The notes: generated by a model from the letters alone, not told the origin. Numbered from the stretch's first letter, positions 25,603-35,319 are shown. The stretch is 42,339 nt of DNA from Atopococcus tabaci (GCA_030535975.1 JAUNQW010000011.1:1-42339), one strand, 5' to 3'. Program-made: numbers and translations.

Positions 25603-27167
25603 TGTTTACAGATTACAATACATTAATTTTTGACTTGTCACAAGAAGGTCATACAGCATATGACTTACCTTCATTAGAAATTGAAGAGTATGATCTATCA
25701 GCTGACTTAGATAACCATTTAGTACGTGAAGAAGCAGCTAATTTACCAGAAGTGTCTGAATTACAATTAATTCGTCACTATACAGCTTTATCTAGTCGAA
25801 CATTTGGTATCGAAACAGGACCTTATCCTTTAGGGTCATGTACAATGAAGTACAACCCTAAAGTTAACGAAGATATTGCAGCTATGCCTGGATTTGCGAA
25901 TGTTCACCCATTACAGTCTGTTGAATCAAAACAGGGTGCACTGCAAGTAATGTATGAAATGCAGGAAGCATTGAAAGAAGTAACTGGTTTTGATGCTGTA
26001 ACTTTACAGCCTAAAGCTGGTGCTCATGGTGAGTTAACAGCAATCTTGGCATTCAAGAAATATTTCCAGGAAAAAGGCGAATTAGAAGAACGTAAATACA
26101 TTTTTGTGCCAGACTCAGCTCACGGAACGAACCCGGCAACTGCAGCAGTTGCAGGTTTTGATATTGTTGAGTTCCCATCCAATGAAAAAGGTATGATGGA
26201 CGTTGAAGCTGTTGAAGCAGCTATCGAACAGTATGGGCCAGAAACAGTTGCAGGTGTTATGATTACTAACCCTTCTACTGCAGGTGTATTCGAGACTTAT
26301 GCAAAAGACATCGTAGAGTTGATCCACGATGCTGGAGGACTAGCATACTATGATGGAGCAAACTTAAACGCTATCATGGGTATTACTTCACCAGGTCTTA
26401 TGGGATTTGACGCAGCCCACATGAACTTGCACAAAACAATGACAGGACCTCACGGTGGTGGTGGACCTGGATCTGGACCAATCGGAGTAAATGATAAATT
26501 GGCACCTTACTTACCAGCACCAATGATTCAAAAAGAAGGAGACAGCTACTCACTCTATGATCCTGAAAAATCAATCGGTCGAGTTTCAGGTTACTATGGT
26601 AACTTTGGAGTAAACTTGCGCGCGTATGCTTATGTACGTGCGATGGGAGCAGATGGATTACGTCGTGTTTCAGAAGATGCTGTACTAAATGCTAACTACC
26701 TTCGTGCAGAACTTAAAGATAAATATGATATGGCATTCCCAGGATATTGTATGAACGACTTCACAATGACATTATCTCGTCAAGCTAAAGAAGATGATGT
26801 CACTGCTAAAGATGTTGGTAAACGTATGTTAGACTACGGAGTTCATGCTCCTACAACTTACTTCCCGTTACACGTTGATGAATGTTTACAATGGGAGCCG
26901 ACTGAAACTGAATCTAAACAAGATTTAGACTACATTATCGAAGTAATGTTAAATATTGCTGAAGAAATTGAGACTGACCCAGAGATGGTTCGTAAAGCAC
27001 CACACAATGCGCCAGTGACTCGTTTAGATGAAGTACTTGCTTCACGTAAACCAGTTCTAACTTACGACAGAGAAGCAATCGAAGCACAATATGAAGTATT
27101 TAAAGAAACACATGCTGATTTATTCGAACAAGAAGACCAGCAATCTCCAGGAAGTGCGAAAGCATAA
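25602..27167 (+). CDS. gcvPB: Glycine dehydrogenase (decarboxylating) subunit 2, with C-terminal extension
   Basis: GcvPB (521 residues) carries the PLP lysine, K278 in MNLHKTMTGPHGGGGPGSGP. Other signatures are GSCTMKYNPKVNE, LQPKAGAHGELT, DSAHGTNPATAA and MNDFTMTLSRQ. The protein extends about 30 residues past the usual end near ASRKPVLTY; this tail is acidic and Gln/Glu-rich (ADLFEQEDQQSPGSAKA) and probably disordered. The GGAGG for translation lies in the last codons of gcvPA. The L protein (dihydrolipoyl dehydrogenase) needed to close the cycle is not in this window. A terminator follows. Confidence 0.97.
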   Translation: MFTDYNTLIFDLSQEGHTAYDLPSLEIEEYDLSADLDNHLVREEAANLPEVSELQLIRHYTALSSRTFGIETGPYPLGSCTMKYNPKVNEDIAAMPGFANVHPLQSVESKQGALQVMYEMQEALKEVTGFDAVTLQPKAGAHGELTAILAFKKYFQEKGELEERKYIFVPDSAHGTNPATAAVAGFDIVEFPSNEKGMMDVEAVEAAIEQYGPETVAGVMITNPSTAGVFETYAKDIVELIHDAGGLAYYDGANLNAIMGITSPGLMGFDAAHMNLHKTMTGPHGGGGPGSGPIGVNDKLAPYLPAPMIQKEGDSYSLYDPEKSIGRVSGYYGNFGVNLRAYAYVRAMGADGLRRVSEDAVLNANYLRAELKDKYDMAFPGYCMNDFTMTLSRQAKEDDVTAKDVGKRMLDYGVHAPTTYFPLHVDECLQWEPTETESKQDLDYIIEVMLNIAEEIETDPEMVRKAPHNAPVTRLDEVLASRKPVLTYDREAIEAQYEVFKETHADLFEQEDQQSPGSAKA

Positions 27168-27179
27168 ACCTAGAGTTAG

Positions 27180-27211
27180 AGAAAAAGAGGGTGAACCTCT
27201 TTTTCTTTTTT
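27180..27211 (+). terminator. Terminator after gcvPB
   Basis: AGAAAAAGAGG (27180-27190) pairs perfectly with CCTCTTTTTCT (27196-27206) around a 5-base loop, followed by a T run. Confidence 0.88.
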
Positions 27212-27220
27212 AAATAAAGT

Positions 27221-27249
27221 TTGACGTCAGCTATAATATTTGGTATATT
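27221..27249 (+). promoter_or_regulatory. Promoter of rpsD
   Basis: TTGACG at 27221-27226 and TATATT at 27244-27249 are 17 bases apart, a strong sigma-A match. Transcription should start near 27256, which leaves a leader of nearly 190 bases. Confidence 0.8.
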
Positions 27250-27255
27250 AATAGT

Positions 27256-27425
27256 TGTGTAAAATAATGCAGCAAGAAATGCTTTACACGTCAACATTTC
27301 TTTGCCTGTTAATTAAACAGTAGCGTATGATTGTGTAACCCGCGGCTGCATAGGGCGAAGATCCAACAAAGGAATGCACGTTAAAGTAAATTTCCTAAAT
27401 TATTTTACTCCAAATAACTATCAAT
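27256..27425 (+). ncRNA. Probable S4 autoregulatory leader of rpsD
   Basis: The long untranslated stretch before rpsD contains GC-rich conserved-looking blocks (GTGTAACCCGCGGCTGCATA, then GGGCGAAGATCC) in an otherwise AT-rich region. In Firmicutes, free S4 binds such a leader and represses its own synthesis. The assignment rests on position, length and the GC-rich core; I have not folded it fully. Confidence 0.65.
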
Positions 27426-27443
27426 AAATTGGAGGATTTTATT

Positions 27444-28049
27444 ATGTCAAGATATACAGGCCCAATGTGGAAAAAATCAAGAAGATATGGTGTTTCTTTA
27501 TCAGGTACTGGTAAAGAATTAGAACGTCGCCCGTACGCACCAGGACAACACGGTCCTAACGCTCGTGTTTCCTTATCAGAATATGCTTTACAGTTACATG
27601 AAAAGCAAAAATTACGCTTCATTTACGGATTGAATGAACGTCAATTCTTTAATCTGTTTGAAAAAGCAGGTAAGATTCGTGAAGGATTACATGGAGAAAA
27701 TTTCCTGGTTCTACTAGAGCGTCGTTTAGATAACCTTGTCTACCGATTAGGATTGGCTACAACACGTCAACAAGCACGTCAGTTAGTTAACCACGGTCAT
27801 ATTTTAGTAGATGGAAAACGTGTGGATATTCCTTCTTACACAGTAGAAGTTGGACAGGTAATCTCTGTTCGTGAAAGATCGCAAGAGATGCAGATCATCA
27901 AAGATGCTGTTGAAGCAGTTTATGGTCGTCCAGATTTTGTTACTTTTGATGCTGATAAATTAGAAGGTTCATTAGTTCGCTATCCTGAGCGTGAAGAAAT
28001 GCCGGCTGAAGTTGAAGAATCTTATGTTGTTGAGTTCTACTCACGTTAA
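27444..28049 (+). CDS. rpsD: 30S ribosomal protein S4
   Basis: S4 (201 residues) is a primary 16S rRNA-binding protein that starts assembly of the small-subunit body. The N-terminus [15 protein letters not shown] and the S4 RNA-binding domain ([28 protein letters not shown]) are diagnostic. The N-terminal domain lacks the zinc cysteines, so it is the zinc-independent form common in Lactobacillales. I chose the ATG at 27444, eight bases after GGAGG; the TTG upstream in frame overlaps that ribosome site. It stands alone with its own promoter, leader and terminator. Confidence 0.98.
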   Translation: MSRYTGPMWKKSRRYGVSLSGTGKELERRPYAPGQHGPNARVSLSEYALQLHEKQKLRFIYGLNERQFFNLFEKAGKIREGLHGENFLVLLERRLDNLVYRLGLATTRQQARQLVNHGHILVDGKRVDIPSYTVEVGQVISVRERSQEMQIIKDAVEAVYGRPDFVTFDADKLEGSLVRYPEREEMPAEVEESYVVEFYSR

Positions 28050-28067
28050 TTAGAATAAAAAGTTACC

Positions 28068-28096
28068 AAACAGGAAGTTTTGACTTCCTGTTTTTT
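28068..28096 (+). terminator. Terminator after rpsD
   Basis: AAACAGGAAGT (28068-28078) and ACTTCCTGTTT (28083-28093) form a perfect stem with a TTTG loop, ending in a T run. Confidence 0.92.
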
Positions 28097-28178
28097 ATTA
28101 TAATTTTTTTGAAAATACTTGACGGGTCAGATTAATCTCGCAGTTTAATTTCCTATATAAGAATAATCTACAATATAA

Positions 28179-28207
28179 TTCAAAGAACAATATATATTTG
28201 TTATAAT
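28179..28207 (+). promoter_or_regulatory. Promoter of ezrA
   Basis: TTCAAA at 28179-28184 and a consensus TATAAT at 28202-28207 are 17 bases apart, with TTGT before the -10. It lies 34 bases before the ezrA ATG. Confidence 0.7.
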
Positions 28208-28241
28208 GTAGACTGGAATTAAATAAGAAAGGGGGCTTGAG

Positions 28242-29939
28242 ATGCAGACTGCCATAATTATTCTTATTCTTGTGCTTCTGCTCCTTGTAGTACTGGTTTA
28301 TTATTTACGTGAAAAGCATTTTCAAACAATTGATACGCTCAACCAGCTAAAAGCCGATATTTACAATGAGAATGTGGATGGTTTGTTTGAACAAGCTGAA
28401 GAGGTTAAATTTTCAGGTGCTTCACAAGATAAATACAATGAAGTAAAAAAACAGTGGAGTAGTGTTCAAGAAAATAATTTTCCGAAATTGTCTAATGCTA
28501 TTGCAGAGTCTGAAAAATCAGTAGATACTTATCGACTTCGTAAGGCTAGTAAGTTCGAAGATGAAGCTGAAAAAATTATTACTGAAACAAATAAAGAAAT
28601 ATTTGATATTAAAAATAAAATTAATAAATTTCTAGAAGCTGCTGAAAAAAATCAAAAAGAAATTGCAAATATGCATGATCAATATCAAGGCTTACTTAAA
28701 GAGTTGTTAACTAAGAGTTTCAACTACGGGCCGGCTGTTTCTGCTCTGGAATCTAATTTTAAGAATATAGAAGAAGAATTTAATAAGTTTACTTTCTATA
28801 CAAGTAAAGGTGACCACGTTCAAGCAAGAAATCGCCTGAGCACCGTTAAGCAGATGATAAAAAAAATGTCCAATTATATGAGTCGTATTCCAGGATATTT
28901 GAATAAGCTTAATGAACTCTATCCTAAGGAACTCGAGCAATTAAAATCAGGATATACAAGCTTAATAGATAAAAGAATTGCTTTTGCTAATGATCAAATC
29001 TTGCAGGATATAGCTGTAGCTGAGTCTAAAATAGAGAATATCTACAATCAGATAGAGCTTTTAAAATTAAAAGAAGCTCAAAACGAAATGAAAGCTCTTG
29101 AAAGCGACATCGATGATTTATATACTCTGATGGAAAATGAGTACCAGGCTCAAGTTAAAGTGCAGAGCCAATTTTCAAAACTAAAAGATATTTTTCAAAA
29201 TTTATATGATCGCAATCGTCAAATAAAAATTGAAACTGATCGAATGAGCCAAATTTATCATATGTCAGATGAAACTTTGAGTTATGGTTCTAAAATGGAA
29301 CAGGAAATTTCAAATCATGAAATGAATTATGAAAGAATCCGTAGTGAAGTCGCACAAAGCGATATTATTTATTCTCAATTATCCAGTACTATGGATAAAC
29401 TTTTTGATAAAACACAAAAAATGTATGATCAGCAAAATACATTTTTAGATAATTTATATGGTTTATCTGATGAAGAAGAACAGGTGAAACAAGATTTAGA
29501 CCTATTTGCTCATCGCATGAGTGAAATTAAGCATATTTCAGATCGCTCTAACTTACCAGGTCTGCCTTCAGACTTTTATGATTACTACAGTTACATAACG
29601 AATCGAATTAATGAATTGGCTCATGAATTAGATCGTGTTCGACTTGATATGCAGGAAGTCAGATATCTTTATGATATTATTAAACAGGATCTGCCAGAAT
29701 TAGAAAAACAGATGGATGATATGTTATATCATGCTGAAGCTACAGAATTAATCATTCAAAGTCTGAATAAATATCGTCATGAAATTCCAAATATGAATGA
29801 AGTTTTTGACATGTTGTCTCATTATTACTATACAGAAAATAATTATGAACGAGCTTTCTCATTAGCAGCAGAGACATTAAGCGATATTGATTCTTCTGAG
29901 CTTGACTATATTCAACAAAAATTAAAGGATCGCAAATAA
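28242..29939 (+). CDS. ezrA: Septation ring formation regulator EzrA
   Basis: EzrA (565 residues) is a membrane-anchored spectrin-like protein that limits FtsZ ring assembly to midcell and links it to wall synthesis. A single N-terminal membrane helix (about 2-22) is followed by a wholly helical cytoplasmic body of repeated three-helix bundles rich in Lys, Glu and Asn. The length fits the family. GAAAGGGGG precedes the ATG. Its downstream neighbours are the cysteine desulfurase and thiI, the same order as in Bacillus subtilis. Its stop codon lies inside the 5' arm of the following terminator. Confidence 0.95.
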   Translation: MQTAIIILILVLLLLVVLVYYLREKHFQTIDTLNQLKADIYNENVDGLFEQAEEVKFSGASQDKYNEVKKQWSSVQENNFPKLSNAIAESEKSVDTYRLRKASKFEDEAEKIITETNKEIFDIKNKINKFLEAAEKNQKEIANMHDQYQGLLKELLTKSFNYGPAVSALESNFKNIEEEFNKFTFYTSKGDHVQARNRLSTVKQMIKKMSNYMSRIPGYLNKLNELYPKELEQLKSGYTSLIDKRIAFANDQILQDIAVAESKIENIYNQIELLKLKEAQNEMKALESDIDDLYTLMENEYQAQVKVQSQFSKLKDIFQNLYDRNRQIKIETDRMSQIYHMSDETLSYGSKMEQEISNHEMNYERIRSEVAQSDIIYSQLSSTMDKLFDKTQKMYDQQNTFLDNLYGLSDEEEQVKQDLDLFAHRMSEIKHISDRSNLPGLPSDFYDYYSYITNRINELAHELDRVRLDMQEVRYLYDIIKQDLPELEKQMDDMLYHAEATELIIQSLNKYRHEIPNMNEVFDMLSHYYYTENNYERAFSLAAETLSDIDSSELDYIQQKLKDRK

Positions 29940-29980
29940 CATAGAGTTTATCTCCATTCTAAACTCTATGTTTTGTGTTT
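29938..29980 (+). terminator. Terminator overlapping the ezrA stop codon
   Basis: AACATAGAGTTTA (29938-29950) pairs perfectly with TAAACTCTATGTT (29960-29972), followed by TTGTGTTTT. The arm begins within the TAA stop of ezrA, so a terminating ribosome would cover it. Only 30 bases separate it from the next start codon. Confidence 0.85.
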
Positions 29981-30002
29981 TCTACTGAGAAAGGACGCAA
30001 AT

Positions 30003-31157
30003 ATGATATATTTTGATAATAGTGCAACAACTCATATTTATTCAGAAGCTTTAGAAACTTACCAGGTGGTTTCCAATAAATATTTTGGTAATCCATCAAG
30101 TTTACATCAATTAGGAGAATCGTCTTCTCAATTATTAACTCAATCTCGTAATCAAATCGCAGAATTTTTTCATGTTTCTTCTCAGGAAATATTTTTTACA
30201 TCAGGTGGAACAGAAGGAAATAATTGGGCAATTAAAGGGACAGCCTTTGAGAAAATGACTGCAGGTAAACACCTGATAACGAGTGCAGTCGAACATCCCT
30301 CTGTCAAAAAAACTTTTGAACAATTAGAGAATATGGGTTTTGAAACGACTTATTTATCAGTTGATAATCAAGGCAGAGTGAATCTAGAGGAATTAGCTCA
30401 ATCGATTCGACCGGACACAAGCTTGGTATCGATTATGGCAGTTAACAATGAAGTGGGCAGTGTTCAGCCTATTGAAGAGATTGGAAAAATTTTACAAGAC
30501 TATCCTCAGGTTCATTTCCATGTCGATGCTGTCCAGGTTCCAGGCATGGTTGAATTAGATTTATCTGATAATTCCCGGATAGACCTGGCCACTTTTTCTG
30601 GACATAAATTCCACGGGCCCCGGGGCATCGGTTTTCTTTATAAAAATATGAATAGAAGAATTCAGCCCCTCTTAACGGGTGGTAATCAAGAGAAGGGTCA
30701 ACGTTCGGGCACTGAAAATGTACCGGCTATCGCTGCTATGGCGAAAGCTTTACGTATACGCTTTGACGATGCTGATCAAAAAGTTAAAAATATAGCTGAT
30801 TTAAGAGAAACTCTTAGATGCCAAGTGGATCGTTATGAACATGTCAAAGTTTTTTCTCCTATCCAAGGAGCTCCTCATATTTTATGTTTTGGTATCGCCG
30901 GGATTCGAGGAGAAGTATTGGTTCATGCTTTAGAAGAGCAAGATATATACGTTTCAACCACGAGTGCCTGTTCAAGTAAAAAGAAAACAGAGTCTTCCAC
31001 ACTCTCTGCAATGAAGGTTGATTCCCGATTATCTGAATCAGCTATTCGAGTGAGTTTATCTGAAACGAACACTTTAGAGGAAGTCGACTCATTCATTCAG
31101 GCATTTGACGAAATTTATACAGATTTTCAAGCAGTTTTTAAAAGTAAAGGAGATTAA
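30003..31157 (+). CDS. Cysteine desulfurase (NifS/IscS class), ThiI partner
   Basis: This 384-residue PLP enzyme takes sulfur from cysteine as a persulfide. The N-terminus IYFDNSATTHIYSEA, the FTSGGTEGNNWAIKG segment, the PLP lysine K202 in FSGHKFHGPRG and the active-site C323 in STTSACSSKKK are clear. The start at 30003 is chosen because GAAAGGA lies just upstream; an in-frame ATG at 29973 would begin at the terminator. Its stop is two bases before thiI, and the same pairing in Bacillus (nifZ-thiI) supplies sulfur for 4-thiouridine in tRNA. A general Fe-S role is less likely, since no scaffold gene is nearby. Confidence 0.92.
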   Translation: MIYFDNSATTHIYSEALETYQVVSNKYFGNPSSLHQLGESSSQLLTQSRNQIAEFFHVSSQEIFFTSGGTEGNNWAIKGTAFEKMTAGKHLITSAVEHPSVKKTFEQLENMGFETTYLSVDNQGRVNLEELAQSIRPDTSLVSIMAVNNEVGSVQPIEEIGKILQDYPQVHFHVDAVQVPGMVELDLSDNSRIDLATFSGHKFHGPRGIGFLYKNMNRRIQPLLTGGNQEKGQRSGTENVPAIAAMAKALRIRFDDADQKVKNIADLRETLRCQVDRYEHVKVFSPIQGAPHILCFGIAGIRGEVLVHALEEQDIYVSTTSACSSKKKTESSTLSAMKVDSRLSESAIRVSLSETNTLEEVDSFIQAFDEIYTDFQAVFKSKGD

Positions 31158-31159
31158 GT

Positions 31160-32377
31160 ATGTCATATTCCGAAATAATGATCCGTTACGGAGAATTATC
31201 AACCAAAGGAAAAAATAAAAAAGATTTTATTCGAAAACTCCGCTCTCATGTTCAATCAGCCATCAGTGTTTTTCCAAAGGCGAATGTCCGATCCAATCAT
31301 GATCGGATGTATATTGAACTCAATGGAGAAGATTATGAAGAGGTAAAAGAAAAGCTTGTCAATATCTTTGGTATTCAAAGTTTCTCACCTGTCTTACAAG
31401 TAGATAAAAACATAGAAGCCATTGAGCAGGCGGTTATTCAAGTGGTCACAGAACTCTATACCAGCGGGAAGACATTCAAAATCGGAACCAGACGAGCTGA
31501 TAAAGATTTTCCTCTAGATACGATGGAAATAAACCGCGAAGTAGGGGCGGCTGTCATTCAAGCTCTGCCTGAGATTGAAGCAAAAATGAAGAATCCCGAT
31601 ATTATGGTCAATATTGAGATAAGAAAACAAGGGGTTTTTCTTTACACTCATAAAGTCCAAGGAGCAGCAGGATTTCCGGTCGGAACAGGTGGTAAGGCAA
31701 TGTTGATGCTCTCAGGAGGAATCGATTCGCCTGTAGCAGGCTATTTGACTTTGAAAAAAGGAGTAGAAGTAGAGGCCGTTCATTTTTACAGTCCGCCTTA
31801 TACAAGTCCTCAGGCTTTAGATAAAGCTAAAGACTTGACTGCTAAATTAGCTAAATATGCCGGCTCTATCCATTTTATTTCAGTACCCTTTACTGAGATT
31901 CAAGAAGAAATAAAAAATAAAACACCTGATAGTTACAGTATGACTTTGAATAGAAGATTTATGATGAGAATTACGGATCGTCTAAGAGAAGAAAGAAATG
32001 CCTTAGCTATTGTTACTGGTGAATCAATCGGTCAAGTGGCTTCTCAGACTTTAGAAAGCATGGCCGCTATTAATCAAGTGACTGAAAGTCCTGTTCTGCG
32101 TCCTTTAGTTTCCATGGATAAGACAGAGATTATTGATTTAGCTAAAAAAATTGATAGTTACGAATTATCTATTCAGCCTTATGAAGATTGCTGTACTGTA
32201 TTTGCCCCTCAGAGGCCGGCAACTAAACCAGACCTGGATGAGGTGTTCAGACTGGAAGAAAAGCTAGATATCGATGCCTTAGTTCAGCGTGCTATTGACG
32301 GCATTAAAATAGAAAAAATTAAAGTTGAAGATTCAACAGATTATAAAGTAAGTGAAATGTTTGCTGATCTCCTGTAA
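31160..32377 (+). CDS. thiI: tRNA 4-thiouridine synthase ThiI
   Basis: ThiI (405 residues) uses ATP and persulfide sulfur from the desulfurase to thiolate uridine 8 in tRNA. The N-terminal ferredoxin-like and THUMP domains (about 1-165) bind tRNA. The PP-loop SGGIDS is at residues 185-190, and YEDCCTVFAP holds the catalytic-type cysteine C344 with C345 next to it. It has no rhodanese domain, as in other Firmicutes ThiI proteins, so the desulfurase must pass sulfur directly. AAAGGAG lies just before the ATG, and the gene is tightly coupled to the desulfurase gene. Confidence 0.95.
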   Translation: MSYSEIMIRYGELSTKGKNKKDFIRKLRSHVQSAISVFPKANVRSNHDRMYIELNGEDYEEVKEKLVNIFGIQSFSPVLQVDKNIEAIEQAVIQVVTELYTSGKTFKIGTRRADKDFPLDTMEINREVGAAVIQALPEIEAKMKNPDIMVNIEIRKQGVFLYTHKVQGAAGFPVGTGGKAMLMLSGGIDSPVAGYLTLKKGVEVEAVHFYSPPYTSPQALDKAKDLTAKLAKYAGSIHFISVPFTEIQEEIKNKTPDSYSMTLNRRFMMRITDRLREERNALAIVTGESIGQVASQTLESMAAINQVTESPVLRPLVSMDKTEIIDLAKKIDSYELSIQPYEDCCTVFAPQRPATKPDLDEVFRLEEKLDIDALVQRAIDGIKIEKIKVEDSTDYKVSEMFADLL

Positions 32378-32384
32378 AATCAAG

Positions 32385-32413
32385 TGGTCAGAAAATATTT
32401 CATATGCTACAAT
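32385..32413 (+). promoter_or_regulatory. Promoter of valS
   Basis: TGGTCA at 32385-32390 and TACAAT at 32408-32413 are 17 bases apart, with TGC before the -10 (extended form). Transcription should begin near 32420, just ahead of the T-box leader. Confidence 0.6.
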
Positions 32414-32419
32414 AAAGAG

Positions 32420-32637
32420 GAAAAACTAGGATTAAGAGAAGTACTGTTTAGAAACTTTTCAGAAAAAGGGTGGTTGATGAAAACCCTAAGTAGATAAACA
32501 GGAAGTTGCTTATGAGTTGATAAAAAATTATCTGGTACGACCCATTATCGTCGACAATAAGTGACTTCCTTTAAAAGGTAAGTAATTTAGGTGGTACCAC
32601 GTCGAAGCGTCCTATACATTAGCGGGCGCTTTTTTAT
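32420..32637 (+). ncRNA. T-box leader controlling valS
   Basis: The T-box AGGTGGTACCACG is at 32589-32601. The terminator stem pairs AAGCGTCC (32605-32612) with GGGCGCTT (32624-32631) and is followed by a T run. Stem I closes with CTGTTTA and TAAACAG (ending at 32501). The specifier just before the closing strand is GTA at 32490-32492, a valine codon that matches the gene. The apical part AAGGGTGGTTGATGAAAACCC carries the usual GGTTG-type loop. A further stem pairs GGAAGT (32501-32506) with ACTTCC (32564-32569). Uncharged tRNA-Val should relieve termination. Confidence 0.94.
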
Positions 32638-32657
32638 TTTTAAATGAAAGGATACAG

Positions 32658-35318
32658 ATGATGACTAAAGAAATTAATATGGAAACAAAGTATCAGCCGA
32701 CAGAGGTTGAAGAGGGAAAGTATAATGAATGGATTGAAGAAGGCTATTTTAGACCCAGTGGAGACCAGGAGGCTGAGCCCTATTCTATTGTCATCCCTCC
32801 ACCGAATGTAACAGGTAAGCTTCATTTAGGTCATGCCTGGGATGTCACGCTGCAAGATATTATTATTCGTCAGAAACGGATGCAGGGTTATGATACGCTC
32901 TGGCTGCCGGGTATGGATCATGCAGGAATTGCGACTCAAGGAAGAGTAGAGGAACGTTTACGCCAAGAGGATAATTTGACACGTTATGATCTAGGGCGCG
33001 AGAAATTTATAGATAAAACATGGGAATGGAAAGAAGAATATGCTTCGATTATTCGTGAACAGTGGGCTAAAATGGGCATTTCTTTGGATTACGAAAGAGA
33101 GCGCTTTACTTTAGATGAGGGATTATCTCAAGCTGTCCGAAAAGTTTTTGTTGAATTATACAAAAAAGACCTGATTTACCGTGGAGAATATATTATTAAT
33201 TGGGATCCGAAATTACGTACTGCTTTATCCGATATTGAAGTCGAATATTCAGATGACAATGGTGCTTTCTATCACTTGCGTTACCCAGTCATCGGGGAAG
33301 ATGAAGTGCTTGAATTAGCGACTACACGGCCGGAAACCTTATTAGGTGATACTGCTGTCGCTGTTCACCCGGAAGACGAACGCTACCAGCATTTAATCGG
33401 TAAAAAAGCGCTAGTTCCCATTGTTAATCGTGAAGTACCTATTGTAGCGGACACTTATGTTGATCAAGAGTTTGGGACAGGGGTCGTTAAGATTACACCA
33501 GCCCATGACCCAAATGACTTTGAAGTGGGGAATCGTCACGATTTACCACGTATTAATGTTATGAATGATGATGCAACAATGAATGCTGAAGCCGGTAAAT
33601 ATGAAGGTCTGACGCGTGAAGATTGCCGTAAAGCTATTGTAAAAGACTTAGAAAGCGACGGCTATCTGAAAGAAATAGAAGAGATGGTCCATAGTGTAGG
33701 TCATTCGGAACGCTCAGGTGCAGTAGTAGAACCCCGTCTTTCGACCCAATGGTTTGTTCGTATGCAGCCATTAGCTGAAACGGCTATCAATAATCAATCG
33801 ACAGATGAGCGAGTTGATTTTTATCCTCAGCGTTTTGAGAAGACGTTCTTAGATTGGATGAATAATGTCCATGACTGGGTTATTTCTCGTCAATTATGGT
33901 GGGGACACCAAATTCCAGCTTGGTATCATAAGGATACAGGTGAAGTCTATGTTGGAGAAGAAGAGCCTGAAGATATTGAAAATTGGACTCAGGATGAAGA
34001 TGTGTTAGATACTTGGTTCTCATCTGCCTTATGGCCGTTTTCGACTATGGGCTGGCCGGATGAAGACGCAGAGGATTTTAAGCGTTATTTCCCTACAAAT
34101 ACCCTTGTGACAGGTTATGACATTATTTTCTTCTGGGTATCCCGTATGATTTTTCAGTCATTGGAATTTACAGACCAGAGACCATTTGAAAATGTATTAA
34201 TTCATGGGTTAATTCGTGCCGAGGATGGGCGTAAGATGTCTAAGTCTCTAGGTAATGGAATTGATCCCATGGATGTGATTGAAGAATATGGTTCGGATGC
34301 TTTGCGTTGGTTCTTAACTACAGGATCGGCACCGGGCCAAGATGTCCGTTTCTCTTATGAGAAAATGGATGCGGCTTGGAATTTTATCAATAAATTATGG
34401 AATGCGAGCCGCTTTGTTTTAATGAATTTAGATGATTTCTCCTATGAGGACATTGATTTAACCGGAGACTTAAATGTCGCTGAAAAATGGATCCTTGCTC
34501 GTTTGAACGAAACAATTGATACAGTTGTTGAAAATTCCGAAAAATTTGAATTTGGTGAAGCCGGTAAAGCTATCTACCACTTTGTATGGAATGACTACTG
34601 TGACTGGTTCATAGAAATGAGTAAAGAAAGTTTACAAAGGGGGACCGAGGAAGAAAAGAATAAAAGCAAGAGCATTTTAGTTTATGTTTTAGATCAAATT
34701 TTAAGACTCATGCATCCATTTACACCATTTGTGACTGAAGAAATTTGGCAGTATATTCCTCATGAGGGTAATACTATCATGTTAGCTGACTATCCGGAAA
34801 TAAAGTCTGAGTTTAATGATCCAGAAGCCATTCAGCATATGAATATTTTAATAAATGTTATTCGATCAGTACGTGCGATACGTACAGAAGCAAAACGTCC
34901 TCTATCGCAGCCGATTCAACTGATTATTAAACCTGATAATGAATCTATTGCTCATTTCCTGAAAGAAAATAAAGTTTATATAGAGAACTTTACGAATCCA
35001 GAAGAATTAACGATTGACCTGAAAGGCAGTCATGATGCTGAAGTGAAGTCTGCGATTATCTCTGGAGCTGAAATCTATGTTCCCTTAAGTGGATTGATTG
35101 ATGCAGATGAAGAAATTAAACGCTTAGAAAAAGAAGTAGACAAATGGGAGAATGAGGTAAAACGTGCAAAAGGAAAACTGGCTAATGATAAATTTGTTTC
35201 GAATGCACCACAGGAAATAGTAGATCAAGAACGTGAAAAACTAGCTCATCATGAGGAAAATCTGAAAAAAGCTCAAAATCAACTGGAGCAGATGAAAGTC
35301 TATAAAGAGGAGCAATAA
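32658..35318 (+). CDS. valS: Valyl-tRNA synthetase
   Basis: ValRS (886 residues) charges tRNA-Val. The class I motifs HLGH (residues 56-59) and KMSKS (526-530) are intact. The editing domain shows [22 protein letters not shown] and [17 protein letters not shown]-terminal coiled coil from about 815 (repeated Glu/Lys heptads) is typical and contacts the tRNA. AAAGGA lies before the ATG. The HAD phosphatase gene starts one base after its stop and is probably cotranscribed; the folC gene often found there is absent. Confidence 0.98.
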   Translation: MMTKEINMETKYQPTEVEEGKYNEWIEEGYFRPSGDQEAEPYSIVIPPPNVTGKLHLGHAWDVTLQDIIIRQKRMQGYDTLWLPGMDHAGIATQGRVEERLRQEDNLTRYDLGREKFIDKTWEWKEEYASIIREQWAKMGISLDYERERFTLDEGLSQAVRKVFVELYKKDLIYRGEYIINWDPKLRTALSDIEVEYSDDNGAFYHLRYPVIGEDEVLELATTRPETLLGDTAVAVHPEDERYQHLIGKKALVPIVNREVPIVADTYVDQEFGTGVVKITPAHDPNDFEVGNRHDLPRINVMNDDATMNAEAGKYEGLTREDCRKAIVKDLESDGYLKEIEEMVHSVGHSERSGAVVEPRLSTQWFVRMQPLAETAINNQSTDERVDFYPQRFEKTFLDWMNNVHDWVISRQLWWGHQIPAWYHKDTGEVYVGEEEPEDIENWTQDEDVLDTWFSSALWPFSTMGWPDEDAEDFKRYFPTNTLVTGYDIIFFWVSRMIFQSLEFTDQRPFENVLIHGLIRAEDGRKMSKSLGNGIDPMDVIEEYGSDALRWFLTTGSAPGQDVRFSYEKMDAAWNFINKLWNASRFVLMNLDDFSYEDIDLTGDLNVAEKWILARLNETIDTVVENSEKFEFGEAGKAIYHFVWNDYCDWFIEMSKESLQRGTEEEKNKSKSILVYVLDQILRLMHPFTPFVTEEIWQYIPHEGNTIMLADYPEIKSEFNDPEAIQHMNILINVIRSVRAIRTEAKRPLSQPIQLIIKPDNESIAHFLKENKVYIENFTNPEELTIDLKGSHDAEVKSAIISGAEIYVPLSGLIDADEEIKRLEKEVDKWENEVKRAKGKLANDKFVSNAPQEIVDQEREKLAHHEENLKKAQNQLEQMKVYKEEQ

Positions 35319-35319
35319 G

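Noticed and set aside
28119-28149. TTGACG with TTTAAT as the ezrA promoter
   Set aside because: The spacer is 19 bases, and a better placed promoter with consensus TATAAT lies downstream at 28179-28207. It may still be a second weak start.
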